Program-made: the position numbers and the translations under genes
Shown: positions 1 to 10,800 of the stretch, one piece after another
How the letters are laid out: every line of letters starts with the position of its first letter
How positions within the stretch are numbered: the first letter of the stretch is position 1
The notes under the pieces: model-generated
What the model saw: only the letters and a program-made list of their open reading frames with translations
What the model was told of the DNA's origin: nothing
Database searches by the model: none
Assembly: GCA_034696485.1 (NCBI GenBank)
Contig: JAQIWT010000031.1
Location: 1-50,918 of the forward strand
From: Isohypsibius dastychi
Lineage: Eukaryota; Tardigrada; Eutardigrada; Parachela; Isohypsibiidae
Length of the DNA stretch: 50,918 nt
Direction of reading: 5' to 3'

Positions 1-148
1 GCCAGGCAGGCTTTTTGCTACTTTTTGGTTTTCCTTCCGAGGTGCCCGAAATTGAAGTCGGCTGTTAAGTCCCCCCCCCCCCTTGGGGGGGGGACAAAAA
101 TGGTTAAAGAACTGCAATCATGTTGCAAGAACTAAGTATAACAGCTAC

Positions 149-1316
149 TTCGTATATAGAAATCCATGAGATCCTGATCAACTTGGTGAAGGGCCACCCT
201 TTTGGCCTTGACATCATAGCATAACTCTTTTGCGGAATTGACGATAGAATGCTTCCCATCGATTTCTGCTAAGAAAGTTATAACCGGACCTGTAAAAGTG
301 CAATGTTAATTAATTCAGAAGTTTCGAACAGGGAAACAATTTACCACGAAGAAACGAACATTAACATAATTAGAAAACAAGTTACACTTCAGAACAATCC
401 GTTCAGTTTTCAAGTTGGCCCTGCACAGAATCGAAATCCAAAAAAAACAAACCACGAAATCACCATTTATTCACTGCTTCCGGTTGCACCGGCAGCCAGC
501 CAGATTTGAAAGATGGAAATCGGAAATGTTGCGTCAGCTCCTTCTGACTTATAAAAATACGTTACACAGCGAAAATAAATTGCAATATCGTGAAACCAGG
601 ATTCACTTCAGATTTGGAAAATTCAGCATGCTGACTAATCGGGAAAACAACCTACCGCTTATGGAAGAAAGATCGGATGGAGACGTTGCCGAAATGGTGA
701 CATCACCGTCACACGCTTTTTCACACACATGGTGGTTATCCACATTAACTCGAAACCTCTTTTCCAATTCTGTTTCCATTTCTCTCCTGATTTCGCAACG
801 TTTTGATCTCCAAAACCCTGCAACCAAAACAGTACACTAACAAATAGAACTACGGAAACAAACCCTGCATTTGATAATCTGATCGGCGAGTCACTGGTTC
901 CGTTTCGGAAAGACCAAAAGTACTGGGTTAGTTCAAAAACGCCAAAATCTAGAAGAGCTACCTTGCGTGTCATAAACGGTGATAAATGCTATCCTGAACG
1001 CAGTACACCAGGAAATTAGGTCTACGAGGTTCCTTGTGGAGAAGTCACGAGGATTTCCGGAGAAGACAATGCCAATATGCACTGGAACTTTGGATAATGT
1101 ATGCAGATCCCTCGCAGCTATCGAAATGAATCGGCGCGAATTCAGATAATAGATGGGATTCACAGCAGCAAGAATTCTTGAGAGAAGATTGCAAATGCAA
1201 ATGTATGCAGAAAGAACGACGTGTAAGCTCCACCATAAAATACTTAAGGCAAGATGATTAAGAGTTCTGGAGAAGCCCATGATGTATTCATTCAAAGAAA
1301 CACTGCAATGAAACAT
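149..1316 (-). CDS. NUS1: NUS1 / Nogo-B receptor, subunit of dehydrodolichyl diphosphate synthase (partial, 3' end off window)
   Basis: NUS1 is the non-catalytic partner of the cis-prenyltransferase DHDDS, which makes dolichol precursors at the ER membrane. Three exons are visible on the minus strand: 1316-962, 817-656 and 289-149, joined in phase 1 each time. The first exon encodes a hydrophobic stretch (LALSILWWSLHVVLSAYICI) fitting the membrane anchor, then KVPVHIGIVFSG and a WCTAFRIAFITVYDTQG block that matches the start of the cis-IPP-synthase-like domain of NUS1. Exon 3 carries LAEIDGKHSIV followed by AKELCYDV, aligning in my reading with the human LSPEDGKADIV segment. The C-terminal exon with the RxG motif lies beyond position 1, so activity-related residues cannot be judged. 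The start could be the ATG at 1316 or the one at 1280. Family assignment is from recognised motifs; exon borders are inferred from phase. Confidence 0.8.
1262..1304. repeat. Direct repeat, first copy (inside NUS1 exon 1)
   Basis: This 43-nt stretch recurs at 1530-1572 with two mismatches. The copy here lies in the N-terminal coding part of NUS1 exon 1; the second lies upstream of the gene and does not continue as an open frame. It looks like a small segmental duplication. Confidence 0.85.
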
Positions 1317-1529
1317 CACGATAGAGAATATGGGGAAAACATGATAAATCCAGATCTTCTAGTAAGACGTGAAACGCAAATGCCAACGTGACAAAATAAA
1401 TTTGGGAGAAAGAAAGCACAACATAGCAGAGCACGTGATGTGCGAACACGCATACAAGAGGAACAGCGGGTTACCTCACGACCGGTTGATTGCTCACTTT
1501 ATCGATAAAAGAACATTATTAAGACTTCA

Positions 1530-1572
1530 GAGTTCTGGTGAAGCCCACGATGTATTCATTCAAAGAAACACT
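1530..1572. repeat. Direct repeat, second copy (upstream of NUS1)
   Basis: Copy of 1262-1304 with 41 of 43 bases identical, 268 nt further upstream of NUS1. On the minus strand it still reads SLNEYIVGF in the frame of the gene, but GTG replaces the internal ATG and a stop follows shortly. Confidence 0.85.
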
Positions 1573-1827
1573 TGACACGTATTAACCAGGTACGGTAATA
1601 TTTAATAATAATTACTGGAAATGATAAATTTCAGACAAGCAAGCTTTTTAGTTAACGGCAGCAACTCTCCTCGGATAAGGCAGCGTATCAAAATGGAAGA
1701 GGAGAACAACAAATAAAAGAAATGATGATCGATATAGAGGAACCGCCGAAACATTTGACTGGAGTTGAAAATAATCACTGAGGCATTCGCTCAGAAAGAG
1801 CTGATGTGTTGAGCGTGTGCAACCTTT

Positions 1828-3102
1828 CTACGGCGCAAGTCGCTCAAAAACCCAGCCATCCTTTCCGATGTGAGTAATTTCCGGGTCAATAACTTCCGCT
1901 GGGAACGGTTTTCGGAACCGAATTCGATCATGAAGCCGATCGGGTTGACCTTGCCAGAATTCGACCATTTCCGGCATGAGCAGATAACCACCCCTATAAA
2001 ACAAGAAAGTAAGAACGAGATCAAAAACGTCAGGAAAGTAGCTTACCAACAAGAAGGTCGCGAGAGAATATGTTCGGAAGTTTGACATTTATGAGCAAGA
2101 TGTCGCGCTTGTTCCATCAAGTATTCGCGGCTGGGAACTGGGCGACTTTGATCGCTCACCGAGGCCGCAATCTGACTCCCTATAGGTCTCTCAAAAAAGT
2201 ACTCCGTTGATTCTTCTTCGGACAGTTTTCCAACAGCCCCTTCTATTCTGACCTAAAAACAAATTCTTCACGACAAGCCCAGCGCAGAGTTGTCAAGCAT
2301 GCGATTCTGAGTTTGAGAATTAAAAGGCAACAACAGATGATGACCAACCTGCCGTTTGATGACATCCCAATAAAACATCAGACTGGCTCTTGGGTTTTCC
2401 TCCTAAAGAAGAAACGAAGATGAAATTAAACGCTATCGCAAAATACGTGCATAAACAAGTCGGATACCAAGAACAAATTCTGACAAAAAAGACGACCAGA
2501 AGTACCAGATTATTACCAGTTCTTTGCCTTTTCTGCTGTCGTAATTTGTGAAAAAATTGAAGCCAGATGGTCCGAAACCTTTCAGAAGCACCATACGCAC
2601 TGAAGGTCGTCCATCTCTAAAAAAATAAAAGAAAATGAAAACGATGAAAGGCAAACATTTTTGATACAACAAAAATGGTAAAAAACGCATCCGCAAAGCT
2701 GGCGAGTATGCAATTCACTATATAAATAATAAAGAGGACGTGATGACGAGGCTAGGTGCAATTATTACAATTTTTACCTGGTCGAAGTGGCCAAGGCCAT
2801 CGCGTTTGGTTCGTGAATTTCTGGATTCTGGCATGCATTATCAAACCAGTCTTTGAACTGTCCAAAAGGCTCTTTGCAGACAAGATGACTTTCCAAGAAA
2901 AATTCCTTGTCCGGCCATAATTTTCGCGGTATTCTTGGACCTAAAACGACATTTGTAGGTCAAACCAGGTTTTCGTTTGGAGAATCAGACAGAAATACAG
3001 CAACAGTTCCTCACCATCACGGGTTTCATTTTGTTCACGAATCGCATCGGTTTCGGATAAGCTAGACGAAGAAAATTGTTGGTTTTGGGCAGCGCTGGAC
3101 AT
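1828..3102 (-). CDS. PNPO: Pyridoxamine/pyridoxine 5'-phosphate oxidase (PNPO)
   Basis: FMN enzyme that makes pyridoxal 5'-phosphate, the last step of the vitamin B6 salvage route. Six exons on the minus strand (3102-3015, 2940-2778, 2616-2517, 2402-2349, 2252-2047, 1993-1828) join in phase into 258 residues, close to the 261 of human PNPO. The family signatures appear in order: ESHL near the start, [19 protein letters not shown] with the FMN/substrate contacts, [52 protein letters not shown], and the C-terminal [15 protein letters not shown] with the RLHDRI motif, ending in the canonical ERLAP. An upstream in-frame ATG at 3186 would add 28 residues with a basic, hydroxylated character, possibly a targeting sequence. 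NUS1 follows 511 nt downstream on the same strand. Confidence 0.93.
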
Positions 3103-3363
3103 CTCACTGGTGAAACAGTATAAGGCCAAATTTGAGATACTCCGAGAGGCAAAGACAGAATGGGAGGATCTGGACAGATAGAACATTGACGAGATTCGTC
3201 ACAAAGGGAAGCCGAACAAAACAAAAACAGCCGTAAATCAATCACCGAATTTAAGACAGGCGAATTTGGAAAAAATGTTTCAGAAATGTTGTTTTGGTTT
3301 TCCAGAAACCAGAGGCGTTTACAAGTCGGAATAACTGGTAAGGTACCTATTCTATTGGTAGCC

Positions 3364-3858
3364 CAGTGGGTAACAGACTTGCCCCGCTATTTGTAGCGGA
3401 AAAATCAAGTGAGCGCCGCTACCCCGCTCTCCCGCCCGCAACTGAATTTCCCGCTACGAAACGGGAGCCGTACATTGAAGAGAGCGGGGCGGGAGCGGGC
3501 GGAACTCAAGCGAAACGGACGGAGCGGCGAATTTTGCCCGCTTCTCGACCGCTCCTCCCCGTTTGGGAATACGAAACCGCTCAAGCAGCACGTAGCATGA
3601 GAGCGAAATCTTAGAATTTCGAATTTTCGGTCATGAAAACGATCATTTGATACGAGTTCGATTGAAAAAATGTGGAACTGTTAAAACTGATTAAAAAATG
3701 CAGGATTAAAAATCGAAAAAGGGGACGGAAGCGGGCGGGAGCGGGCCGATTTTTGAGGTAAAGGTAGCGGTAACGGGCGGGATGTGAGGTACGCGAGTGG
3801 GAACTGGGCGGAAATGCGAAATTCGAGAGCGGGGCAAGTCTGGTGGGTAAACATACTG
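3364..3858. mobile_element. GC-rich non-autonomous element with hAT-like inverted ends
   Basis: A 495-bp block rich in CCCGCYC/GCGGGCGGG motifs stands out from the surrounding DNA. Both ends contain the inverted word AGACTTGCCCCGCT (left from about 3375, right ending near 3835), and both outer ends begin CAGT, as hAT transposons usually do. No transposase is present, and I could not see a convincing 8-bp target duplication. The rest of the 3103-4438 intergenic stretch shows nothing else I recognise. Confidence 0.5.
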
Positions 3859-4438
3859 CCAGGGGAGGGGGTGACCTTTTGGGGAGTTATAAACTGCTTG
3901 AACTCAGCTTATCAGCGCATTTTCATATTCCGGCCACGTAATACGTACGAGCAAAATCAGGTCATCAAGGTACATGTGAGCCCTCTCGTGGTATTTCTTT
4001 CGTTTGGCTTATTCGTAACTCAATCAGCCTTCAAGGGTTAAACTGAAACAATACGCGGTAGGATAAGAGATGCGGACCCATATCTCTTCTGATGGACTTC
4101 CCTCTTTCCAGGGCATAATTATCCACCTTCCCCGCATTGATCCAAACCTGCAGCTAACGTATTAAAAAGGTAATTTCTCAGGGTAAATGTTCGCCCCCTT
4201 GGCAAGAAAAGTACCACCCTTATGTTCACCCACCCCTCATCTGGACTCGTATACGCCTTTGTGTCGATCGGAGCGGTTTGTTTTCGTTTGTTTTTCGAAA
4301 AGCGCAACACTCGGGTTTTCTTGTCGGCGGGCGAACGCATTGGAATCGTGGACTCTGTATTTTGGAATCAATTGGTGGATGTTGGAGCGTCCAGAAAGAC
4401 CCCAGAAATTCGAAGTGGCATCTTGTTCGGATTAGAAA

Positions 4439-5789
4439 ATGGACTGGCAAACATGTCCGCGGTGCAAATCCAGCAAGTATCGGAATCCGGCATTGGTGCT
4501 GATGGTGAATGTCTGCGGTCATGTTCTGTGCGAAGCTTGTGTGGAGCAGCTCTTCGTTCGAGGAAGTGGTGCGTGTCCGCAATGCCAGAAACCTCTGAAA
4601 AGAAATCAGTTTCGGGCGCAGTTCTTCGAAGATGCGGAAATGGACAAAGAAGTCGGAATCAGGTTTCAGTCTTGAATTTTGCTGGTGAAGAGGATTTATA
4701 AGTGTTAGCTAACACGGTTTTCCGTATTTGCAGGAAAAAAGTTATGACAGAAATGAATCTGCGCCAGGAAGATTTCCCCTCGATGCGTGACTTTAATGAT
4801 TATTTGGAACAGATTGAAACATTCATCTTCAATTTGGTCAGCGAAATCAATCTGGAGGAAACCAATAAAAGTATTGCATCTTTCAAGGAAAAATTCAAAA
4901 AAGAACTGCACAAGAATCGGTTTAAAAAAAGCCGGGAGCAGGAGCTTCTTGAGCAAATTATTCAACAGGAAAAGTTGTTGGAAAATGAATCTGATCAGAA
5001 GGCTGTCGAACTTGAAGTAAGTGCAATGTTCCTAATAGATAATTCCATCCAACATCATCGTCGCCGGTAAAATGGGTGGGCATGTGCAATAGGGGGAATC
5101 GTCAGTGTGATTCATAAATTTTGCCTTTCGTGATGGTCTTCTATGAAATTTATTGCGTAACTTGTATCGTTTAAGGGCAGATTGTGGATTCTTTCTTTAA
5201 ACATCAGTCTGTTCAATCAGGAAATTCCGAAGAGATTCGACATAGATTTTATTTATATTTGCCACTATTTTCGCTTTGAGTGAAATGATTGTGTGCTACC
5301 ATAATCATAACATCATAACTATCAGCTTTAAGCTACGAGGCAATGGTAATTACAATTCTGACTATTTTTCAGCGAGAGGAGACTATTCGGCGTGCGCGGG
5401 AAAAGAATGATCTGCTGGACGAGCTGCAGGATTCGGAAATGTCCGCCGAAGCAGTGTTGGCACTTCACAAAAGGAAAACCGGCGTTTTGGACGTCGAAGA
5501 GCATCACACTCCCGCACCGATTCCACGGCAGCTCATCGAAGATGCCCCACCTGTTCTGACCGCCTCCGAAGCTGAATGGTTCCTACTTCCAGACGAAGTT
5601 CTTGCAGGTGTTGAAGGAATGTTGGAAGGTCCTGTTGTTCCGTCATTCCAAGACATTGAGCGCGGTGGATATTTAAGGAACGTTCGAAATAGTGCAGCGC
5701 TCGACTTGGCTATGGGCTTTCCATCAGTTATTCCTGCTAGACTAGCACTCCTGTCGGCTTTCGATGGTGTATTCACGTTTCATCGATGA
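4439..5789 (+). CDS. MNAT1: MAT1, CDK-activating kinase assembly factor (TFIIH subunit)
   Basis: MAT1 joins CDK7 and cyclin H into the CDK-activating kinase and tethers it to TFIIH in the nucleus. Exons 4439-4662, 4734-5016 and 5373-5789 splice in phase to 307 residues (human 309). The N-terminal C3HC4 RING finger is complete: C6, C9, C26, H28, C31, C34, C46 and C49, with the familiar VNVCGH and LFVRG strings. It is followed by [22 protein letters not shown]-like [18 protein letters not shown], a charged coiled coil, and the C-terminal [18 protein letters not shown] segment that contacts CDK7/cyclin H in relatives. The start ATG gives [10 protein letters not shown], as expected for the family. 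Intron 2 is 356 nt, intron 1 is 71 nt. Confidence 0.96.
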
Positions 5790-6431
5790 GGACCTTCTGC
5801 GCACGTAGCATCCCATCACATTGGCAAATTGATGTTATTTCGCCGCATTTTTTACTTCCGCTTGTACGGAACCCAGAACTGGGCTCACTCAGTAGTTCAC
5901 ATGTGACATAAAATGTGAAATTGACGATGATCTGTCTGGACATTTCTAACAAGTAGGACGGACAGTCGCGATCGTAGACTAGCGTTTTACGGTACCAGGC
6001 AAGTTGTAAGCAAAGTTGTAAGTTCTTCGTTCTACGGGATAAACACGAAGGGACCCGTGAGGGACGAGAAAGTTTCTCAAAATGTTAGTAATAAGGGAGG
6101 TTGACGAGGAGTCGTATTTCAGTGGGACGAATTGAGGAAAAATAATTTTCGTGAGTCAGGAAAACTATTCGTACCGGATCGGATCAGAATCATTACCCGT
6201 CGGATCGATAACGCTGCTTTTTTGCCGACTTCATTCAAGCGAAGTGCATTTATGAAAGAAGAAGTTCTCCTTTCCCAAAAGGAGGATACTGGATACCTAG
6301 TGTTGGTACGTACAAGATACCTGTACGCGTACACTCCGTGTACGTAGTTTTGGCCCTAGCGTTTTCTCGCCCTGTCTGGGGGGGGGGGGGGGGTATGTCG
6401 GCCGTACTCATCTTTTAACCAATTAGAATCT
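5790..6431. other. Intergenic DNA downstream of MNAT1
   Basis: No gene recognised here. The stretch holds a G-homopolymer of about 16 bases at 6378-6393 just before the inverted-end element. Short open frames on both strands lack family motifs. Confidence 0.5.
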
Positions 6432-7006
6432 GTTTACACCATCCCCTCCCTATAAGATTCAGGTTTGGCAAATCTTGTAGCAAGTGAAACCACAACAAAA
6501 ATCTAGTGGTGAGGGCCTCTGTCGTCACCAAATCCGTGAGGTGACCTTTCGTTTTTTTGACCTTACAAGCGCATGATTATCACGGCCATCGATTTTGTGC
6601 AGGCAAACCAGTTTTCAGATCAAATTCCAAACATAATCAACAAACTCAAGCTTTTTCGATCTCGACTGCGGAGACCTAATCTCATTGGAGTTGTTTTCCG
6701 CACATTTTCCATAAAGTAAATGAGGAAATAATCAAGTAATGATTCAAGAAGTACCTTAAGAAACGAAGCAAGAGACAAATGGTATCGAACGATATAGATT
6801 TTTGTTTAATTTCGAAATATCGACAAATACAGTGATGGATGATTGAGTCGAAATGCCAAGGGGTAGGCGAATCTTGTAGCGAAAATCCCCTTGTTCTGGA
6901 AATGTCGGACCCTCAGTCCAATAGCTACAATACGTCACAGCTACGACACGATTGTTGAAGAATCTTGTAGCACCTGAATCTTATGAGGAGTGGATGGTGT
7001 ATTTAC
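6432..7006. mobile_element. Element with about 33-bp terminal inverted repeats (MITE-like)
   Basis: The left end at 6432 reads ACACCATCCCCTCCCTATAA, then GATTCAGG. The right end, read as reverse complement from 7006, gives ACACCATCCACTCCTCATAA, then GATTCAGG. The arms are therefore about 32-34 bp with a few mismatches. The word AATCTTGTAGC occurs three times inside. No open frame suggests a transposase. The following 7007-7820 shows no recognisable gene. Confidence 0.6.
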
Positions 7007-7820
7007 TTCGTGAGTCGTGACACCGCCCCTTGATCTAGTTCGACTGAGCAAGAGCCGAATTGAGTCATCAGCGAGCATTTCTCTGTTTCTCCCTGCCTGA
7101 CAGTGAGCCTGACTCGATTTTGGAAAATCAAAAATAGTTGCTGTTGTTATCTTTCAGTCTTGATCTTCTATCGTTATTTGGCCCAAGATCGTATTGAACA
7201 GCGTACAATCGCAATTTTGCAATCTTACTATCAATCGATGACTCATACGTACTATCGCTGGCTGATTCCACCTTGTCTTCTCGTTCCATCTCGGTCAAGG
7301 CCGTAAGAAACATCTCAACTCTTCATTTCTTTCCACCGACCTGGAAGATAATCAAACCCGCATTTTATCTGTGTTATCAGCAGGAGTTTGTTTACGTTCA
7401 GCGCGTGAGAGAGCAGTGCTTGAGAAAGGTGCTGATCTTGCTGGATTACAAGTTGTCTCAAAGTGCTGCTTAAACTCGGCGGATGGCCGACGAAAGTTGT
7501 TCAAGATAACAGTACGTACGGCTTATACATACAGGGTTTCACCCTTACGCTTTCATGAGTTTTTACAGCTGTCAAATTATCACGTTCTAAAGCGTCTGAT
7601 CTTTCCCTGAATGCCCTCAGCATTTGGCATGCGAATTTTCTGGCAGCTGAAGTTTGTTTATTAGTTTCTCTACTTGCAGATCCATCCTTGCCTCATGTAC
7701 TGAGTGATGTGATTGCATGAGACGTCATCTGAACTTTAGTGGATGTTCGAACGTCGTGGACTTGTTTATTTCCAGCGCTAGATTGTCTTGACGCTTGAGG
7801 TTCAGTAATTCTGATCTGAT

Positions 7821-10800
7821 ATGACGATGTTGATGGTGTGTGAACCACCTCTGGAGCCACTGGAACCCCAGGAGCCACAAGGGATGCAAGATCTGGTCCC
7901 TGTTTCGTCGTGTCAAGCACTCCGTCAAGCTCTGGCAGCGCTTTATCGCTTGGATGACTTTTATTTGGAACGCCTCGGCAGTGGATTTTTTTCAGACGTC
8001 TACAAGGTAAATTAACTAGCTCAGTGCGTAAGACGTGGATTTTAGGCTGACGAGAAAGAGGAGCTGACAGGGAAATGAAGAGTATCAGAAGTCCGTAAAT
8101 TGAAGTTACTTTCAAAATGTTTCAATTTCACATTTGTGAACGCTCGCTTCAGTTGACTAAGATTTCCGAGTCTTCCACTACAACAATGAAGTTATGCCCG
8201 AAATAATCTCACGCACATCTGATTTTGGAGAGTCGTGCTCTATATCAGCATGAGCGTTTATTCTGTTTATTTCGAGCGAAACGGAAGTTCGTAACTTCGA
8301 CGTGTTGGTGTTCAATATCACCGTGAAGCTTTTACGTATACCGATCGGATTTATTTTCCGCTTTGTAGCATAACTTGTGGAAGGATTTTGGCTTGAGTTT
8401 TTGACGGCTGAGGGTTAAATGCGTGTTTGTATACAAATTACCCACATGCTGGTTTTGTAGGCTTTGAAATTAGTATTGCTCTCGGCAGTGGAGGAAAACT
8501 TTTGTCGAACAATTTGCAACCAGTGTGCGATTTCGGTGGTTTTTTGAAGAAAACATGGGTAATTTTAGACCGTGAAAATGCATGGTTGATTGTCGCAGTG
8601 GCTCCAGATTTCTGGCGCCGGGTTAGCAAGTCAGAATAGCCATAGTGAGAGTAAAAGAGTCTTCTCTTTTACTCTCACTATGGAATAGCGTCGAAGTTGG
8701 GATAGTTTGCGATGAAATATGATACTTATGTTTGGATTATGTAACGCGTTTTTTCTTCGATCGCGGTTAAAAAAAGGATATTTCGGAAGACTGGGATGAA
8801 AGATTGGTTTTCTGTTCGTGAAATTTTGATCTGTGTTTTATTGCAGAGATTGATGATGACGAGGGATTTTTGAGATGCTAGATGGGTCTGCCCTATCTGT
8901 AATTTTGAGTCTGTCTGAAAATTTCGAGAGCTGAATGAAATATTGTAAAAGACTTCATCGTTTGTCATCGTTAAAGCGTGCAGACTGCTTTTTCGTAACG
9001 AAAATAACACATGTCGTGGTAGCTTCTTTAGATCCGTTCATGTTCGAATGCGGCGCTCGGCTCGAGGGTAAATTTAGAATGATATTTGATAGTGATGCTG
9101 TTTTTTGGGGAGGATCAGATGAGAGTGGTCAAATTATCTCAAGATCGTTGTAGGTCTTGACCCTTGTTCATTTATAAAGAGATCTGTTATAAGAATTCTT
9201 TTTCCAATCAAAAAATGTTTCAACTAAAAACGCATAATTTATAGTTTAAAACACGTTTTTTACTTCGAGTTATTGACGTCTTTGTTTACCGGCATGTTGT
9301 TGGATTGTTGCATGTTCTTTTCATGACTTTTATTCCAAATCACGATATCTTCTTGGAATGATTGTTCAAATACCCCCACACCGGAAATTCCTGTGTGCGG
9401 GACAACAGAACTGACGTAACATCCGATTAACCCCAAAGTTTGTGACTGACTATATATACCTCTTGGTACTTCCGCTGGAAATATCTCCCGCACAGATATT
9501 TGCACGCAAGTTTACAGTTTACACTCATGAAATCGTTTCCGGCATGCTGGTTTTTATATGTTTCTTTGACTCCGAATTTCCCAGCACTTCTTAAGACGTT
9601 ACATGTAATTTTGATACATACTGTATATAAATCATATTTTCTCATTACAAAATGACAGTCTTCCGAAGTGGGGCTTTGATCAATTGTTTTTCGCTTTGTT
9701 AAGAACGTTAACATGCAAAGTATGGCTGATAAAAGAAAGTGCCGATATTTGCCAGGCGAATTCTGACGTTTTTGCGGAATTTTAATTGGAGGAGATTCTA
9801 CAGAAATGCTTCAGTGCTTTTTGTTTTCGTTTTGCCTTACTAGCAGTACTGTATCACTTAATTCTATCAGCTCGTCGCACCGCGCTCTCATACGATGATG
9901 ATTGCCGGCATGAACTTGTCGACCTCGAATAGCTAAATGCCTCGCTTTCAAACTCAGAATGATCTTGTGAATAAATGTACCGGTTTTCTGTCGGTGGTCA
10001 GCTCGGTGGAATGCCATTTGGAAAAAAAGCTGTCGTTTGATCTCTTAATTAAGTGGCACTCTTTCGCACTTCGAACAATACCGGCTCCTATTTGCGTGAC
10101 TCACGCATATCTGATCAGGCCCTTTTGCGACCTCGACTCGTTATGATAGTCACAATGGGGCAAATGTGTCCATCAAGCGTTTCGTTTACTGCGTGACTAG
10201 CTCGGTTGTTTGATTTAATGAGCGGTTTTGTTGTTTTTCCTTGCGGTGATATTACTATAATTATACGTTACGTCAGTTTTGAGTCGTTTGTTGAAGGTAT
10301 ACGTCCTGGATTGAGGTTCGAGGAACTCCAATCGGGCTACGTATTTTAAATGCAAATTCGCCAGGAAAACATCCATGAGTTTTCAGATTATTTATATGAC
10401 CCCACCCAATGATATTTGAAAAATGAGATTAAGGGCAGAAGCAATTAACCCATTACTTATTGGATTAGGGGTTTAAAGTTTGAGTCAACTGACCGATAAT
10501 CTTCGAAAACCGAACAATCGAGTCGTAGAGCGGCTTTTCGATTGTGTCAGATTAGCGATCGGTAGCTAGCTATGGTTGCTGCTTTTTATGATATCAGAGT
10601 GGAACTTGTCTAAGCTAAAAACCTGATATCAAACACAGATGCACGCGATTTCGAATGTCTGAGAAAATTGTGGGTCGAAAATGCAGATGATGAGGTTAAG
10701 TGTCGTGGGAATCGGTGGTCTGTGTCCGATGGTAGATGATGGTACGGGTCGTTACTGTGTTGATTTTGCGAACATGGGATATCCTTTGTGTTTCTGAATT

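Noticed and set aside
3366-3614. Open frames rich in Arg/Ala/Pro at 3366-3614
   Set aside because: They are translations of the GC-rich repeat element and have no codon or family support.
7693-8115. Minus-strand 140-codon frame over TESK exon 1
   Set aside because: Overlaps the first TESK exon in antisense, with no splice or family support. The hydrophobic start is chance.
9260-9505. Frame with [11 protein letters not shown], reminiscent of Rieske-type oxygenase C-termini
   Set aside because: Only a handful of residues look similar and no Rieske Cys/His motif is found nearby. The overlapping three-exon cysteine-rich model fits splice phase better.
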